Assembly (NCBI GenBank): GCA_965263345.1
Contig: CBDHHC010000024.1
Location: 806,001 to 870,000 of the forward strand
DNA length: 64,000 bases
Direction: 5' to 3'
DNA from: CBDHHC01 sp965263345
Lineage (GTDB): Bacteria > Pseudomonadota > Alphaproteobacteria > Rhizobiales > CBDHHC01
Positions within the stretch are counted from its first letter, which is position 1, and each line of letters begins with the position of its first letter. Both the position numbers and the translations under genes were made by a program. Positions 8,537-18,439 of this stretch are shown here, in pieces. The notes under the pieces were generated by a model. It had not been told where the DNA came from and ran no database searches. It saw nothing but the letters and a program-made list of their open reading frames with translations.

Positions 8537-9646
8537 ATGGATATATACAGTCGACATATTTTCCGTCAGACCGTAACGACTTTACTGCTCATATTGATAT
8601 CTTTAACGGCAATAGTCTGGATGGCAACAGCTCTAAAACAGTTGAAGCTGGTTACATCTCAAGGACAAACATTTGTCATATTTTTTCAAATGACACTATT
8701 AGCCTTGCCAAGTTTAATGAGTTTCATAGCCCCAATCGCATTGCTAATTGCCTGCCTACATGTACTAAATCGTGTGAGTGGAGACAGTGAACTTATTGTT
8801 ATGAATGCTGGTGGCGCCACTATTTGGCATATCGCCCGCCCATATTTACTATTATCTCTTATCGTCGGGTTAGTATTATTATTTGTAAATATCTACCTAC
8901 AACCCTATAGCTTAAAAACACTCAGAGATTATATTGTCCAGGTCAGAACTGATCTTATCTCTCAAGTTCTGCAGCCAGGTCAGTTCACAAGTCCGCAACA
9001 AGGTTTAACTTTTCATATTCGAGAACGAAACCTAAAGGGAGAATTATTAGGTTTAGCCATATATGACTCACGCGATAACGAACAGAAAATGGCCTATCTT
9101 GCAGAAAAAGGGATTATTCAAAAAGATGATAAAAATGCGTATCTCGTTATGCATAAGGGACACATACAAAGAAAAACTCCTAAAACTCATGGTTCACAAA
9201 TCATTGCTTTTGAAAAATATATCTTTGATTTGAACCAATTCAGTCTGAATTCTAATAAAAGAAAAGTATCTTACAAGCCTCGTGAGAGTTATTTAAGCGA
9301 ATTACTCAATCCAGATCCCAAAAATCATCATTATAAAAAATCTCCTGGAAAATTCAGATCTGAGCTACACGAGAGATTTGCATCACCTTTGTATCCCATA
9401 TTATTTGCAATGCTGGCTGTAGCTATGATTGGACAAGCTGAATCGACACGAAGAAGAAACTTAAATGGGGTATTTGCTGCCTTTGGGCTTGCTGTCATTG
9501 TAAAAGTATTAGGTGTTGCTGCTTCAAATATTGTGACTAAGAATCCAGCTGCTATTCCACTGGTATATTTGATACCTATCGTTAGCTTTATGCTTGCTGC
9601 ATTTTATGCCCGTGCCAAAATGACACACAAGAAAAACAAGACATAA
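8537..9646 (+). CDS. lptF: LPS export ABC transporter permease LptF
   Basis: A 369-aa YjgP/YjgQ-family permease. Three membrane helices lie in the first 120 residues, a periplasmic beta-jellyroll-like domain at about 130-270, and three helices at the C-terminus. GDSELIVMNAGG at about 92-103 matches the conserved coupling-helix region. With LptG and LptB it extracts lipopolysaccharide from the inner membrane and passes it along LptC/A to LptD. An AGGA ribosome binding site lies 9 bases before the ATG. LptG follows after about 100 bases. Confidence 0.93.
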   Translation: MDIYSRHIFRQTVTTLLLILISLTAIVWMATALKQLKLVTSQGQTFVIFFQMTLLALPSLMSFIAPIALLIACLHVLNRVSGDSELIVMNAGGATIWHIARPYLLLSLIVGLVLLFVNIYLQPYSLKTLRDYIVQVRTDLISQVLQPGQFTSPQQGLTFHIRERNLKGELLGLAIYDSRDNEQKMAYLAEKGIIQKDDKNAYLVMHKGHIQRKTPKTHGSQIIAFEKYIFDLNQFSLNSNKRKVSYKPRESYLSELLNPDPKNHHYKKSPGKFRSELHERFASPLYPILFAMLAVAMIGQAESTRRRNLNGVFAAFGLAVIVKVLGVAASNIVTKNPAAIPLVYLIPIVSFMLAAFYARAKMTHKKNKT

Positions 9647-9747
9647 AGGTCTTTTTTTCGACATTATTTCAATCATTTATAGCATAAACTAAGAGAATCA
9701 GACTTATATAAACCCCAGAAACTTTCGCACACTCATGAATTTACAGA

Positions 9748-10842
9748 ATGATCAATAGAGGAACATTAATAAGATATATTGCAAAACGTTTCGCATTTGC
9801 AATAATTGGCATGTTTTCCTTATGCTTGGTATTAATCTTTTTAATTGATTTTGTTGAGATTCTGAGATTATCCACCAAATATGGTGGAGCAACATTTATA
9901 CAACTTACCTGGATAACTTTGCTTAGATTACCCGCTTTTGCAGAAATTTGCTTACCTTTCGCCGTTCTTGGAGGAAGTATTGCAGCATTTTTATTGCTAA
10001 GTAGAAGCTCTGAATTGATCATTATACGCGCATCTGGGATGTCCGTATGGCAATTTGTTTGGCCTGGTATTATGATTGCGTTATTGTACGGGATAATTGC
10101 TGTAGCCGCATATAATCCGCTAGCAGCATATTCAAAAGCACTTTCCGAAAAATTATACGCAGAAACATTTAACAAAAAATCTAATGTTTTTAAAAATAAA
10201 GGTGGTGGTGCTTGGTTAAGACAAGATAGCATTGACGGTCAATCAATTATCAATGCTGCCGCAGTTGCAAACCAAGGTAAATTATTAACAGGCGTTATAA
10301 TAACTCATTATGATACCGAACATCGTTTTGCTGAACGCATTGAAGCTCAAAAGGCTGTGTTGCATAATGGTCACTGGGAGCTCACAAAAGCATGGGTCAG
10401 CAGTGTTGGTCGAGAACCAATATTCTACGGAAAATACATTTTAAGTACATATTTAACTCCAACTCAGGTAACAGATGCCTTGGGAGCAGCGAATTCTGTC
10501 TCTTTTTGGGACTTGCCAAAATTCATAGAAATCGCAGAAAGAGCCGGATTATCGGCAACACAATTCAAAGTTCAGTATCAACTGTTGCTTTCGCGCCCCT
10601 TATTATTAATTTCTATGGTATTATTAGCAGCTACCTGTTCCCTAAAGGGGTTTAGATTTGGTAATATACAAACTATGGTTATAGGCGGCCTAAGTGCAGG
10701 CTTTGTTTATTTTATGGTTGCAGAAGTGTCTAGAAATATGGGATTATCTGGACTCACTGCACCGTCAATTGCTGCTTGGGCACCTATTTTTATTGCTTGC
10801 TGTTTAACAATAACAGTGCTTTTGTATCAGGAGGATGGTTAA
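9748..10842 (+). CDS. lptG: LPS export ABC transporter permease LptG
   Basis: A 364-aa partner permease of LptF in the same YjgP/YjgQ family. SSELIIIRASGMSVWQF in the first third corresponds to the coupling-helix region. Topology is three N-terminal helices, a periplasmic domain and three C-terminal helices. The ribosome binding site is weak. The stop lies 3 bases before the lptD start, so the two are probably co-translated. Confidence 0.93.
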   Translation: MINRGTLIRYIAKRFAFAIIGMFSLCLVLIFLIDFVEILRLSTKYGGATFIQLTWITLLRLPAFAEICLPFAVLGGSIAAFLLLSRSSELIIIRASGMSVWQFVWPGIMIALLYGIIAVAAYNPLAAYSKALSEKLYAETFNKKSNVFKNKGGGAWLRQDSIDGQSIINAAAVANQGKLLTGVIITHYDTEHRFAERIEAQKAVLHNGHWELTKAWVSSVGREPIFYGKYILSTYLTPTQVTDALGAANSVSFWDLPKFIEIAERAGLSATQFKVQYQLLLSRPLLLISMVLLAATCSLKGFRFGNIQTMVIGGLSAGFVYFMVAEVSRNMGLSGLTAPSIAAWAPIFIACCLTITVLLYQEDG

Positions 10843-10845
10843 ACG

Positions 10846-13155
10846 ATGTTTTTTGCTAAACCATCATTAATCATCCAGGTGCGTAACTTTTGGACTGTAA
10901 AAAGAATGAATAAACGTAAAATTACACTCGTCCATATTGCTTTTGTCACAGGTTTATGTGTATCAGGGGGCCTTATTTTTGATACACACCAAGCAAAAGC
11001 ACAAGACAGTTTGTTACAAAAACTGCCTCAGGTAGATGATAAGAGTCCCTTACATCTTCAAGCAGATGAAGTAACATATGATAACAAAAACAATCGTGTA
11101 TCAGCAGCAGGCAACGTGGAAATCTATTATAATGATTACACGCTTTTGGCTGATAAAGTAATTTATGATCAGCGGAAAAATACATTAAGTGCTGAAGGTA
11201 ACGTCCGCATCAAGGAACCAAGTGGTTCTGTTGTCAGTTCTGATAAAATAACCTTAACCGATGATTTTCGTGAAGGTTTTATAAGATCATTAAAAATTGT
11301 CACCAAAGATGATATAAAAATTGCCGCAGAATCTGCTGAGAGAATTGACGAAAACACAACAATATTCAAAAAAGGTTCTTTTACGCCATGTAAAACATGC
11401 AAAGATAAGAAAGAACCTCTCTGGAAAATTAAGGCCTATAAAATCATCCATAAAAAAGATGAGAAGAATATCTATTATGAAGGAGCTTCTCTAGAACTTT
11501 TAGGTGTTCCTGTCGCTTATCTTCCATACTTCAGCCATCCAGATCCTTCGGTGAAACGTCGTTCAGGTTTCTTAGTACCTAAAGTTAGCCAATCAAACGA
11601 GCTTGGTTTTACCACAGAACTCCCATATTTTTACAACATTGCTCCAAATAAAGATTTGACTTTCAGCCCTCGTTTTACAAGCGAGCAAGGCGTTTTATGG
11701 AAAGGCGAATGGAGACATCGTGTTAAAAACGGCGCTTATAACATAAAACTTGCTGGAATTGATGAAACAAATCCTGATGCAGATACAACTGGCGATGGTT
11801 TCAGAGGCTCGATTGAAACCAAAGGCGCATTCAAAATTAGTTCCTGGTGGAACTGGGGCTGGGACGTAACAGCTGAAACAGATGAAACTTTTCGCCGTGT
11901 ATATGAATTAGACAATCGCGTCGTTACAAATCGTGTATCTAAAGTATACCTGATCGGAAAAAGCGAAAGAAATTGGTTTGAAGCTAATCTCTACCATTTT
12001 GGTGCTTTAACATCATTTGATGGCTCAAATGCAGAAGCATTCGTTCACCCAGTCATTGACTATAACTACATATTTGGAAGCCCCATCCTTGGTGGAGAAC
12101 TAAGTTTTGACGCAAACGTGCTCTCATTATCAAGAGAAGATGGTGCAGACTCAAACAGGCTTGTTACACAATTAAAATGGCGTAGAACAATTATTGACTC
12201 CCTAGGTCAAGTTTACACACCATTCATGCAAGCAAGAGGCGACCTATATAGGGCAACGAATGTACAAGATTTAATTACCAACGAAGTTGGTGATGATGAT
12301 TACATTGCCAGAGGTCAAGCAACCGCAGGTTTAACATATAGCTTCCCATTTGTCTCAAGGACCGGAAGTGCTTCACACATCATTAAACCTACAGCTCAAA
12401 TCATTGCACGTCCTGACATTGTAGGCGACCAAAATGATGTATCAAATGAAGATGCTCGAAGCTTGGTATTTGATGATACAATTCTTTTTGATACTGATAA
12501 GTTCTCAGGATATGATCGCATTGAAACAGGTGTACGTGCCAACTTCGGTTTAGAATATACAATGCAAATGTATTCTGGTGGATATGCTAAAGCTGTTGTT
12601 GGACAAAGTTATCAAATAGCAGGAGAAAATTCATTTGAAGAAGGTACAGGACTTTCAAAAGACAAATCAGATTATGTTGCAGGTCTTTATTTAGAACCAA
12701 GTTCCAACCTCACTTTAATATCTCAAGCACGCTTTGATGAGGACACATTAGATGTAAAAAGAACTGACATCTATATGAGAGCAGGTTATGGTCCGGTGAA
12801 TACGAGTATCAATTATGCAAATATTGATAATGAGGAAAATCTTGGAATTCTTGAAGACCGAGAAGAGGTTTTAGCATCTGGTAGCATCCAAATCTCTGAT
12901 TATTGGTCTATTTATGGAAGTCTAAGATATAACCTTGTAAGTGAAGAGTTTATTGAGGACTCACTTGGTCTGAAATATGCAGATGAGTGCTTTGTATTGT
13001 CTGTGACTTATAATGAATCATTCATTGAAGATCAGGACATTGATTCAGACAGATCTGTTCTTGTACGCTTCGAACTGAAACATTTGGGCGGAACTGACTT
13101 TAAAACAGGTATTAATGACGACCTGATTGCAGACTCAAATGACAACAAAAGCTAA
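10846..13155 (+). CDS. lptD: LPS assembly outer-membrane protein LptD
   Basis: A 769-aa outer-membrane beta barrel that inserts LPS into the outer leaflet. An OstA/LptA-like N-terminal domain lies at about 60-150 (LHLQADEVTYDNKNNRVSA, then AEGNVRIKEP). The LptD core follows, with GSFTPCKTCKD and PYFSHPDPSVKRRSGFLVP, both diagnostic for the family. Cysteines sit in CKTC and in DECFVLSV near the C-terminus, the pairing expected for alphaproteobacterial LptD. The first ATG is preceded by AGGAGG at 11 bases; a second ATG at 10906 gives a more ordinary signal peptide ending near HQAKAQ, so the start is not settled. Confidence 0.95.
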   Translation: MFFAKPSLIIQVRNFWTVKRMNKRKITLVHIAFVTGLCVSGGLIFDTHQAKAQDSLLQKLPQVDDKSPLHLQADEVTYDNKNNRVSAAGNVEIYYNDYTLLADKVIYDQRKNTLSAEGNVRIKEPSGSVVSSDKITLTDDFREGFIRSLKIVTKDDIKIAAESAERIDENTTIFKKGSFTPCKTCKDKKEPLWKIKAYKIIHKKDEKNIYYEGASLELLGVPVAYLPYFSHPDPSVKRRSGFLVPKVSQSNELGFTTELPYFYNIAPNKDLTFSPRFTSEQGVLWKGEWRHRVKNGAYNIKLAGIDETNPDADTTGDGFRGSIETKGAFKISSWWNWGWDVTAETDETFRRVYELDNRVVTNRVSKVYLIGKSERNWFEANLYHFGALTSFDGSNAEAFVHPVIDYNYIFGSPILGGELSFDANVLSLSREDGADSNRLVTQLKWRRTIIDSLGQVYTPFMQARGDLYRATNVQDLITNEVGDDDYIARGQATAGLTYSFPFVSRTGSASHIIKPTAQIIARPDIVGDQNDVSNEDARSLVFDDTILFDTDKFSGYDRIETGVRANFGLEYTMQMYSGGYAKAVVGQSYQIAGENSFEEGTGLSKDKSDYVAGLYLEPSSNLTLISQARFDEDTLDVKRTDIYMRAGYGPVNTSINYANIDNEENLGILEDREEVLASGSIQISDYWSIYGSLRYNLVSEEFIEDSLGLKYADECFVLSVTYNESFIEDQDIDSDRSVLVRFELKHLGGTDFKTGINDDLIADSNDNKS

Positions 13156-13211
13156 GGTAAAAAGCCTTAATATGACTTAAATTTAGGTCTATGCCTTGTA
13201 AGTAAGCTTCA

Positions 13212-13247
13212 AAAATGCCTCAATATACTTATATGTTGAGGTATTTT
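13212..13247 (+). terminator. long hairpin between lptD and surA
   Basis: A 16-bp inverted repeat with two G-U pairs and a CTTA loop lies in the lptD-surA gap. No long T tract follows. It may terminate lptFGD transcripts partially or protect the lptD mRNA 3' end, giving surA independent or reduced expression. Confidence 0.5.
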
Positions 13248-13286
13248 AGGTTTAATCTCTCTTTATGATATGAAAAGGCAGTTATA

Positions 13287-14408
13287 ATGTATAAAACAGA
13301 TAATTTCTTTACATATATTCAGTCTACGATAATTTGCGCCATTTCAATTTTCACTTTTATAACTCTCTTCACTCAAATATCTAATGCACAATCTGTACAA
13401 TCTATTCTGGCTCTCGTTAATGATGAACCAATATCTGCATTTGATGTATCGGAACGAACAAAATTAAGAATGCTTGGTTCTAAAAAAGCACGCTCTTTAT
13501 TAAAGTCTAAATTCCAATCACAAGGGACCAAAGACAGATTTCGGGCTTTCATGCAAGAAAACCGTCCACAAAGCCGAGAAGAAGCAAATAAATTACGAAA
13601 TATTTTTGTCAATAAATTACGCTCTGAAGTAAACAGGTCAATTGCTAAAAACATGAAGAAAGAAACACTTGAGGCATTAATTGACGAACGACTAATGCTC
13701 CAAGAAGCAAAGAAACGCAATGTATTAGTTGATGAGAAAGAAATTCAAAAACATTTAAAACGCATTGCAAGTAATAATAAAGACCCAAAAACAGGCCGCC
13801 CGATAACAATTAAAACTTTTTTTGCAAATTTAAAAAGAGTTGGTGTAAGCGAAAGAACATACAAGCAGAGAATACGTGCATCAATATCATTTCAACGTGC
13901 CGTTTCTCGTAAATATGGCAGACAGTTTCAGATCGGTGATAGACAAGTTGATACAATAATTTCACAGACAGCTAATGTTTCTCAAAACACAGAGTTTAAA
14001 TTACAAAAAGTTACGCTTAAAGTGAAAGAAAATGCTGGCCAAGATATATTGGCAAAACGTTTGCTTGAAGCAGAAGTTCTTAGAAGTAAATTTTCTTCAT
14101 GTGAACAGATAAAAAAACTGGCAGATTCAGTTGGTGGAGTAGTACAAGCGCTTGGTAAAAGAACACCAAACCAGCTTCCCAAAGCTTCACGAGCAGTGTT
14201 CTTACAAGCAAAATCTGGTGAAATGACACCGCCAGATATTACCTCAAATGGCATTGAATTATATGCGATCTGTAGTCGTCGAACAAAAGCAGGAAATAAG
14301 AAAGAACGAGCTGCTGTAAAAAATAAATTAAGGCAAAAAGAATTCACTTTAATGAGACGTAGATATTTAAGAGATTTACGTCAAGAAGCATTTATTGAAT
14401 ACAGATAA
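13287..14408 (+). CDS. surA: periplasmic chaperone SurA-like (peptidylprolyl isomerase family)
   Basis: A 373-aa exported protein. The first about 35 residues form a signal peptide ending near SNAQS. SurA N-terminal core follows: ILALVNDEPISAFDVSERTK at about 40-60, then EALIDERLMLQEAKKRNVLV. Only one parvulin-like segment seems to be present (about 235-345) and it is degenerate, so isomerase activity is doubtful; chaperoning of outer-membrane proteins is the expected role. A Cys pair (FSSCEQ and YAICSRR) in the C-terminal domain could form a disulfide. The gene follows lptD, its client, as in many Gram-negatives. AAGG lies upstream of the ATG. Confidence 0.88.
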   Translation: MYKTDNFFTYIQSTIICAISIFTFITLFTQISNAQSVQSILALVNDEPISAFDVSERTKLRMLGSKKARSLLKSKFQSQGTKDRFRAFMQENRPQSREEANKLRNIFVNKLRSEVNRSIAKNMKKETLEALIDERLMLQEAKKRNVLVDEKEIQKHLKRIASNNKDPKTGRPITIKTFFANLKRVGVSERTYKQRIRASISFQRAVSRKYGRQFQIGDRQVDTIISQTANVSQNTEFKLQKVTLKVKENAGQDILAKRLLEAEVLRSKFSSCEQIKKLADSVGGVVQALGKRTPNQLPKASRAVFLQAKSGEMTPPDITSNGIELYAICSRRTKAGNKKERAAVKNKLRQKEFTLMRRRYLRDLRQEAFIEYR

Positions 14409-14691
14409 TTGTAATGATCCAATATAGGGTATGGATAGTACTCTATTTCTGATCTAGCTGCCAATAACTCCTTTTTTACTAAATATGGGAGCTATTTCAG
14501 AGCTCTGACTTGAAAACATTGTATTTTCATAAAATAATAAACACATTACTTGACCGTTCATTTTTTTGTATTCCACCAAAACAATCAACTACATTTAATT
14601 TTGCAGTAAAAAATCTTGCAAATCCCTCAAGTTTAATGGAGGTTATAAACAACGCTGACAGATTGCTCTAAAATACCCAGACAAACAAAAT

Positions 14692-15546
14692 ATGACTCAA
14701 GATGGCCTGCCCCCACTACGTGATGTGATTAAAGATCTAAGTTTATCAGCAAAGAAAAGCTTGGGACAAAATTTTATATTAGACCTCAATCTCACGCGCA
14801 GGATTGCCCGTTCAACAGGAAGCTTAGAAAACCAAACTGTAATTGAAGTTGGACCTGGTCCGGGTGGGCTCACAAGGGCACTTCTTTATGAAGGTGCACA
14901 GAAAGTTATTGCGATAGAAAAAGACCAACGTTGTCTCGCCGCCCTTAACCAAATTTCTGATCACTACCCAGGTAAACTTGAAATCATCCAGGCCGATGCC
15001 TTTGATATAAATATTAAAGATTATGTTGAAGGCCCTGCTAAAATCATAGCAAACTTACCCTATAATGTTGGCACAGCACTATTATTAAACTGGCTTCAAA
15101 CAGACCCATGGCCACCTTGGTTTATAAGTTTAAGTTTAATGTTTCAAAAAGAAGTTGCAGAACGCATAATCGCGAAAGAAAATTCAAAACAATATGGAAG
15201 ATTAGCAGTTTTCTGTAACTGGAGGACACACGCGTATATTGACCTAAAGCTACCAGCCAGAGCATTTACCCCGTCTCCCAAGGTAGATTCCGCACTGGTT
15301 GTTCTCAAACCTAAAGACAATTTACCTATAGAATGTTCAAGACAATCCTTAGAAGCAATAACAACAGCAGCATTTGGCCAAAGACGAAAAATGTTAAGGC
15401 AAAGCCTCAAAAACCTGAGCGTAAATCATTTGCTATTGTTAGAAGAAGCCCACATTAACCCAGAAGCGAGGGCTGAGACTATTCCCGCCGAAACATATTA
15501 TCATCTTGCATATTTAATGGATAGAATGCAAAAACAAAGCCATTAA
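14692..15546 (+). CDS. rsmA: 16S rRNA (adenine1518/1519-N6)-dimethyltransferase RsmA
   Basis: A 284-aa rRNA dimethyltransferase (KsgA). Signature residues: SLGQNFILD near 25-33, the SAM motif EVGPGPGGLTRALL at about 51-64, and the catalytic NLPYNVGTALL at about 122-132. The C-terminal domain with RRKMLRQSLKNL is typical. In related genomes pdxA sits between surA and rsmA; here there are only 283 noncoding bases. The ribosome binding site is weak. Confidence 0.95.
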   Translation: MTQDGLPPLRDVIKDLSLSAKKSLGQNFILDLNLTRRIARSTGSLENQTVIEVGPGPGGLTRALLYEGAQKVIAIEKDQRCLAALNQISDHYPGKLEIIQADAFDINIKDYVEGPAKIIANLPYNVGTALLLNWLQTDPWPPWFISLSLMFQKEVAERIIAKENSKQYGRLAVFCNWRTHAYIDLKLPARAFTPSPKVDSALVVLKPKDNLPIECSRQSLEAITTAAFGQRRKMLRQSLKNLSVNHLLLLEEAHINPEARAETIPAETYYHLAYLMDRMQKQSH

Positions 15547-16093
15547 ATACTAAGACACTAAAGAGTGGTATTAAGGCAACGAGTACAACTAAATTTACTT
15601 TTTCTTTACTCTCATTCTAATCAACATGTGGTCCAAAAACATTTTTACGTGACATCTTTGTATCAGCATGAAATGCTTCAATTCAAATGTATGATAATTT
15701 TTTCCTAAAGCAATATTGTAGAAATTATAAGACATAATCATAGCTTTAAGAATGAAAACCCTAAAAGACAGAATATAAGAAAAAATAACACCATAAATTT
15801 TGAATGAAATGTAATAAATACATGCGACTTTACCATAACTTATACAATTTGAACAAATTCGCCAAAATGTCGCCATTATGCAACATTGTGATTGATTTAC
15901 TCCGCTAGAAAGACGACAATGGTATATATGTGATGTATCTTTGCACAAGTGGCGGGTTTGAAATACAACATAAAAAAACCGGGGCATTTTTTGCTATGCA
16001 AAAAAATAAAATAAGACAACTAAAGCTGTCATACCAACTTTCAAAAACTAAATTATGTAAACATTATATGTGTATGAAAATTGCGGGCCTATT
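15547..16093. other. intergenic region upstream of ntrY
   Basis: About 550 AT-rich bases. A 130-codon minus-strand frame (15595-15987) has no domain-like features and no ribosome binding site, so I do not call it. Related genomes often have ntrB-ntrC before ntrY; no trace of either is seen. Confidence 0.45.
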
Positions 16094-18439
16094 ATGATTC
16101 TCAATAACCTGGCAGATAAACTGAGTAAAATTTCGCTAAAAAGGCTAAAGTCTGGACGAAAACTGGTTTTCTGGATCGGCTTTTGTGTTGTCCTACTATC
16201 ATTAATATCAGGTTTTGCGACTTATTTTATTTTAACTTATTTAACCCCTATTGTTCCTACACCCTTTGTAACAACCATAGTTTTATTAGTTAATTTTATA
16301 TTTATAATTGCTTTGATTATCTTAATTGGTTGGCACATATACACTTTAAGCAAACAAGCAGCCGCTGCGAACCTTCATTTACGTATCGTTGCCCTATTCG
16401 TTGTTATAGCTTCTTTACCGGCAATATTTCTTGTTGTTTTTGCTAGTACATCACTTGATCGGCGTTTGGATGAAATCTTTTCTAACAAAACAAATTCACT
16501 TGTAGAGAACTCTATTGTAGCTGCAGAATCCTATTTAAAAGGAGAAGGTGGAATAATACGTGCCGATATAACTGGCATGGCCCAAGATATAGACCGAGCC
16601 GCGGGTCTAGCAAAATCAGACCCCAAAAGATTCAGAAACTTCATCAAAGCTCAAGCAGTTCTTAGAACCTTACCAATGGCGTTTTTGATGGATGAAAATG
16701 CAAAAATCCTATCAATTGCCGCAAAAAAACATGAGGCAAATTTCTTTCCGCCCTCCAAGCGTGCCTTACAAATTGTCAAAAATAAAAAAATTGTAGTTAT
16801 CCCCCCAACAACAAGTAATTACGTAAGTGCTTTGAGAAAGCTTGAGAACTTTCGAGACACCTACTTATATGTTATGAGACCTGTCAACCCAAAAGTTATA
16901 CAGCACCTCAAAAAATCTGTTGGATTTGTTTCAAATTACAAAGCTCTTGAAGCAAGAAGAGGTGGTTTCCAATTTGGTATATTGTTGGCACAACTTTCAA
17001 CAACACTCACTCTATTATTAGTAGCGATATGGATAGGCTTATGGTTTGCCAATCGAATAGTAAACCCAATTAGCCGGCTTATTAAAGCTGCAGAAAGTGT
17101 TTCTCAAGGTAATTTAGACGTTCATGTTCGTGTTAAACAAAAAGAAGGTGATCTTGCAAAATTAAGCTCAACCTTTAATAACATGACAACACGTTTAAGA
17201 ACACAGAGAAATGATCTTATCGATGTAAATACCAAACTCGATGAGAGAAGGCGCTTTACTGAGGCCGTATTATCTGGTGTAACCTCAGGAGTTATTGGGG
17301 TAGACTCAGATGGTATAGTCACCCTCATTAATCCATCTGCACTTGAACTACTTGGGGTCTCAGAAGAAGAATTTCTTAAATCTTCTTTATCACAAGTAGC
17401 CCCAGCCTTTAAGCCACTCTTCGAAAAAGCTCAACAAGAACAAAAGAAACATCGAATAGAAAAGCAAATCGATATAATCACAGATGGTATTGAAAGACAT
17501 TTTGCTGTTCGATACACCAGAGAAAAAGCTAGTGATGGTGATTATGGCTACGTTGTAACATTTGATGACATAACCGAACTTGTTTCCGCACAAAGAAATA
17601 CGGCCTGGGCTGATATTGCGAGACGAATTGCCCATGAAATCAAGAACCCATTGACCCCAATCCAACTTTCCGCAGAACGTATTCGACGCAAATATGGCGA
17701 CAGCCTCGGAAAAGATCGAACTGTCTTCGATCAATGTACAGATACTATCGTCAGACAGGTCGGTGACATTGGTAGAATGGTTGATGAGTTTTCATCGTTT
17801 GCAAGAATGCCAGAACCAAAGAAAAAAAACCTGGACGTTCGTGCCGTTATAAGAGATGCATTCATCTTATTTGAATCAAGTCATCCTGATATTAAGTTTT
17901 CACTTGAGTCTCCCAATGAACCAATTTTCAGTCTATGTGATGAAAGACTTATGTCACAAGCCGTAACAAACTTAGTGAAAAATGCCAGTGAAGCAATCAG
18001 CTCAGCAAAAGAGAAAACCTCTGAAAATCCAGATGAGTCTTATAAAGGCAAAATCATAATTCGCATAACATCTTCGGACATTAAATATAACATTTCGGTC
18101 ATTGACAATGGATGCGGCTTACCAGAAACAAATCGCAACAAACTAGTTGAACCGTATATGACAACTAGAGAGAAGGGGACTGGTCTTGGCTTAGCAATTG
18201 TACAAAAAATAGCAGAACAACATGGTGGTATCATACAACTAAGTGATGCACCAAAACGTAGCGGTTTTTCACAAGGTGCATGCGTTAAGTTGATAATACC
18301 TATTGTAAATTCAGATTCTCAAGTAGCAGAAGATATTGAGAATATATCTTCTATAACAACCAATAACATAAACAAAAAAACAAACTTAAACGGTCAATAT
18401 GTTGATAAGGAACAACAAGGGGGAGTAGATGGCATCTGA
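16094..18439 (+). CDS. ntrY: sensor histidine kinase NtrY
   Basis: Membrane-bound histidine kinase of the NtrY/NtrX nitrogen and redox/envelope system. Counting from the upstream GTG (16070), there are four membrane helices (about 33-120 and 300-327 region), HAMP at 327-378, PAS at 396-505 and HisKA with the phospho-acceptor His522 in IAHEIKNPLTP. HATPase_c motifs are NLVKNASEAI, DNGCGLP and EKGTGLGLAIV. I chose the ATG at 16094; the longer GTG start adds 8 residues and neither has a good ribosome binding site. Its 3' end overlaps ntrX by 11 bases, so the pair is coupled. Confidence 0.92.
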   Translation: MILNNLADKLSKISLKRLKSGRKLVFWIGFCVVLLSLISGFATYFILTYLTPIVPTPFVTTIVLLVNFIFIIALIILIGWHIYTLSKQAAAANLHLRIVALFVVIASLPAIFLVVFASTSLDRRLDEIFSNKTNSLVENSIVAAESYLKGEGGIIRADITGMAQDIDRAAGLAKSDPKRFRNFIKAQAVLRTLPMAFLMDENAKILSIAAKKHEANFFPPSKRALQIVKNKKIVVIPPTTSNYVSALRKLENFRDTYLYVMRPVNPKVIQHLKKSVGFVSNYKALEARRGGFQFGILLAQLSTTLTLLLVAIWIGLWFANRIVNPISRLIKAAESVSQGNLDVHVRVKQKEGDLAKLSSTFNNMTTRLRTQRNDLIDVNTKLDERRRFTEAVLSGVTSGVIGVDSDGIVTLINPSALELLGVSEEEFLKSSLSQVAPAFKPLFEKAQQEQKKHRIEKQIDIITDGIERHFAVRYTREKASDGDYGYVVTFDDITELVSAQRNTAWADIARRIAHEIKNPLTPIQLSAERIRRKYGDSLGKDRTVFDQCTDTIVRQVGDIGRMVDEFSSFARMPEPKKKNLDVRAVIRDAFILFESSHPDIKFSLESPNEPIFSLCDERLMSQAVTNLVKNASEAISSAKEKTSENPDESYKGKIIIRITSSDIKYNISVIDNGCGLPETNRNKLVEPYMTTREKGTGLGLAIVQKIAEQHGGIIQLSDAPKRSGFSQGACVKLIIPIVNSDSQVAEDIENISSITTNNINKKTNLNGQYVDKEQQGGVDGI

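Noticed and set aside
13373..14347. Minus-strand frames inside surA
   Set aside because: Antisense shadows of a well-supported coding region.
15595..15987. 130-codon minus-strand frame upstream of ntrY
   Set aside because: No ribosome binding site, no recognisable domain and unlikely composition; treated as noncoding.
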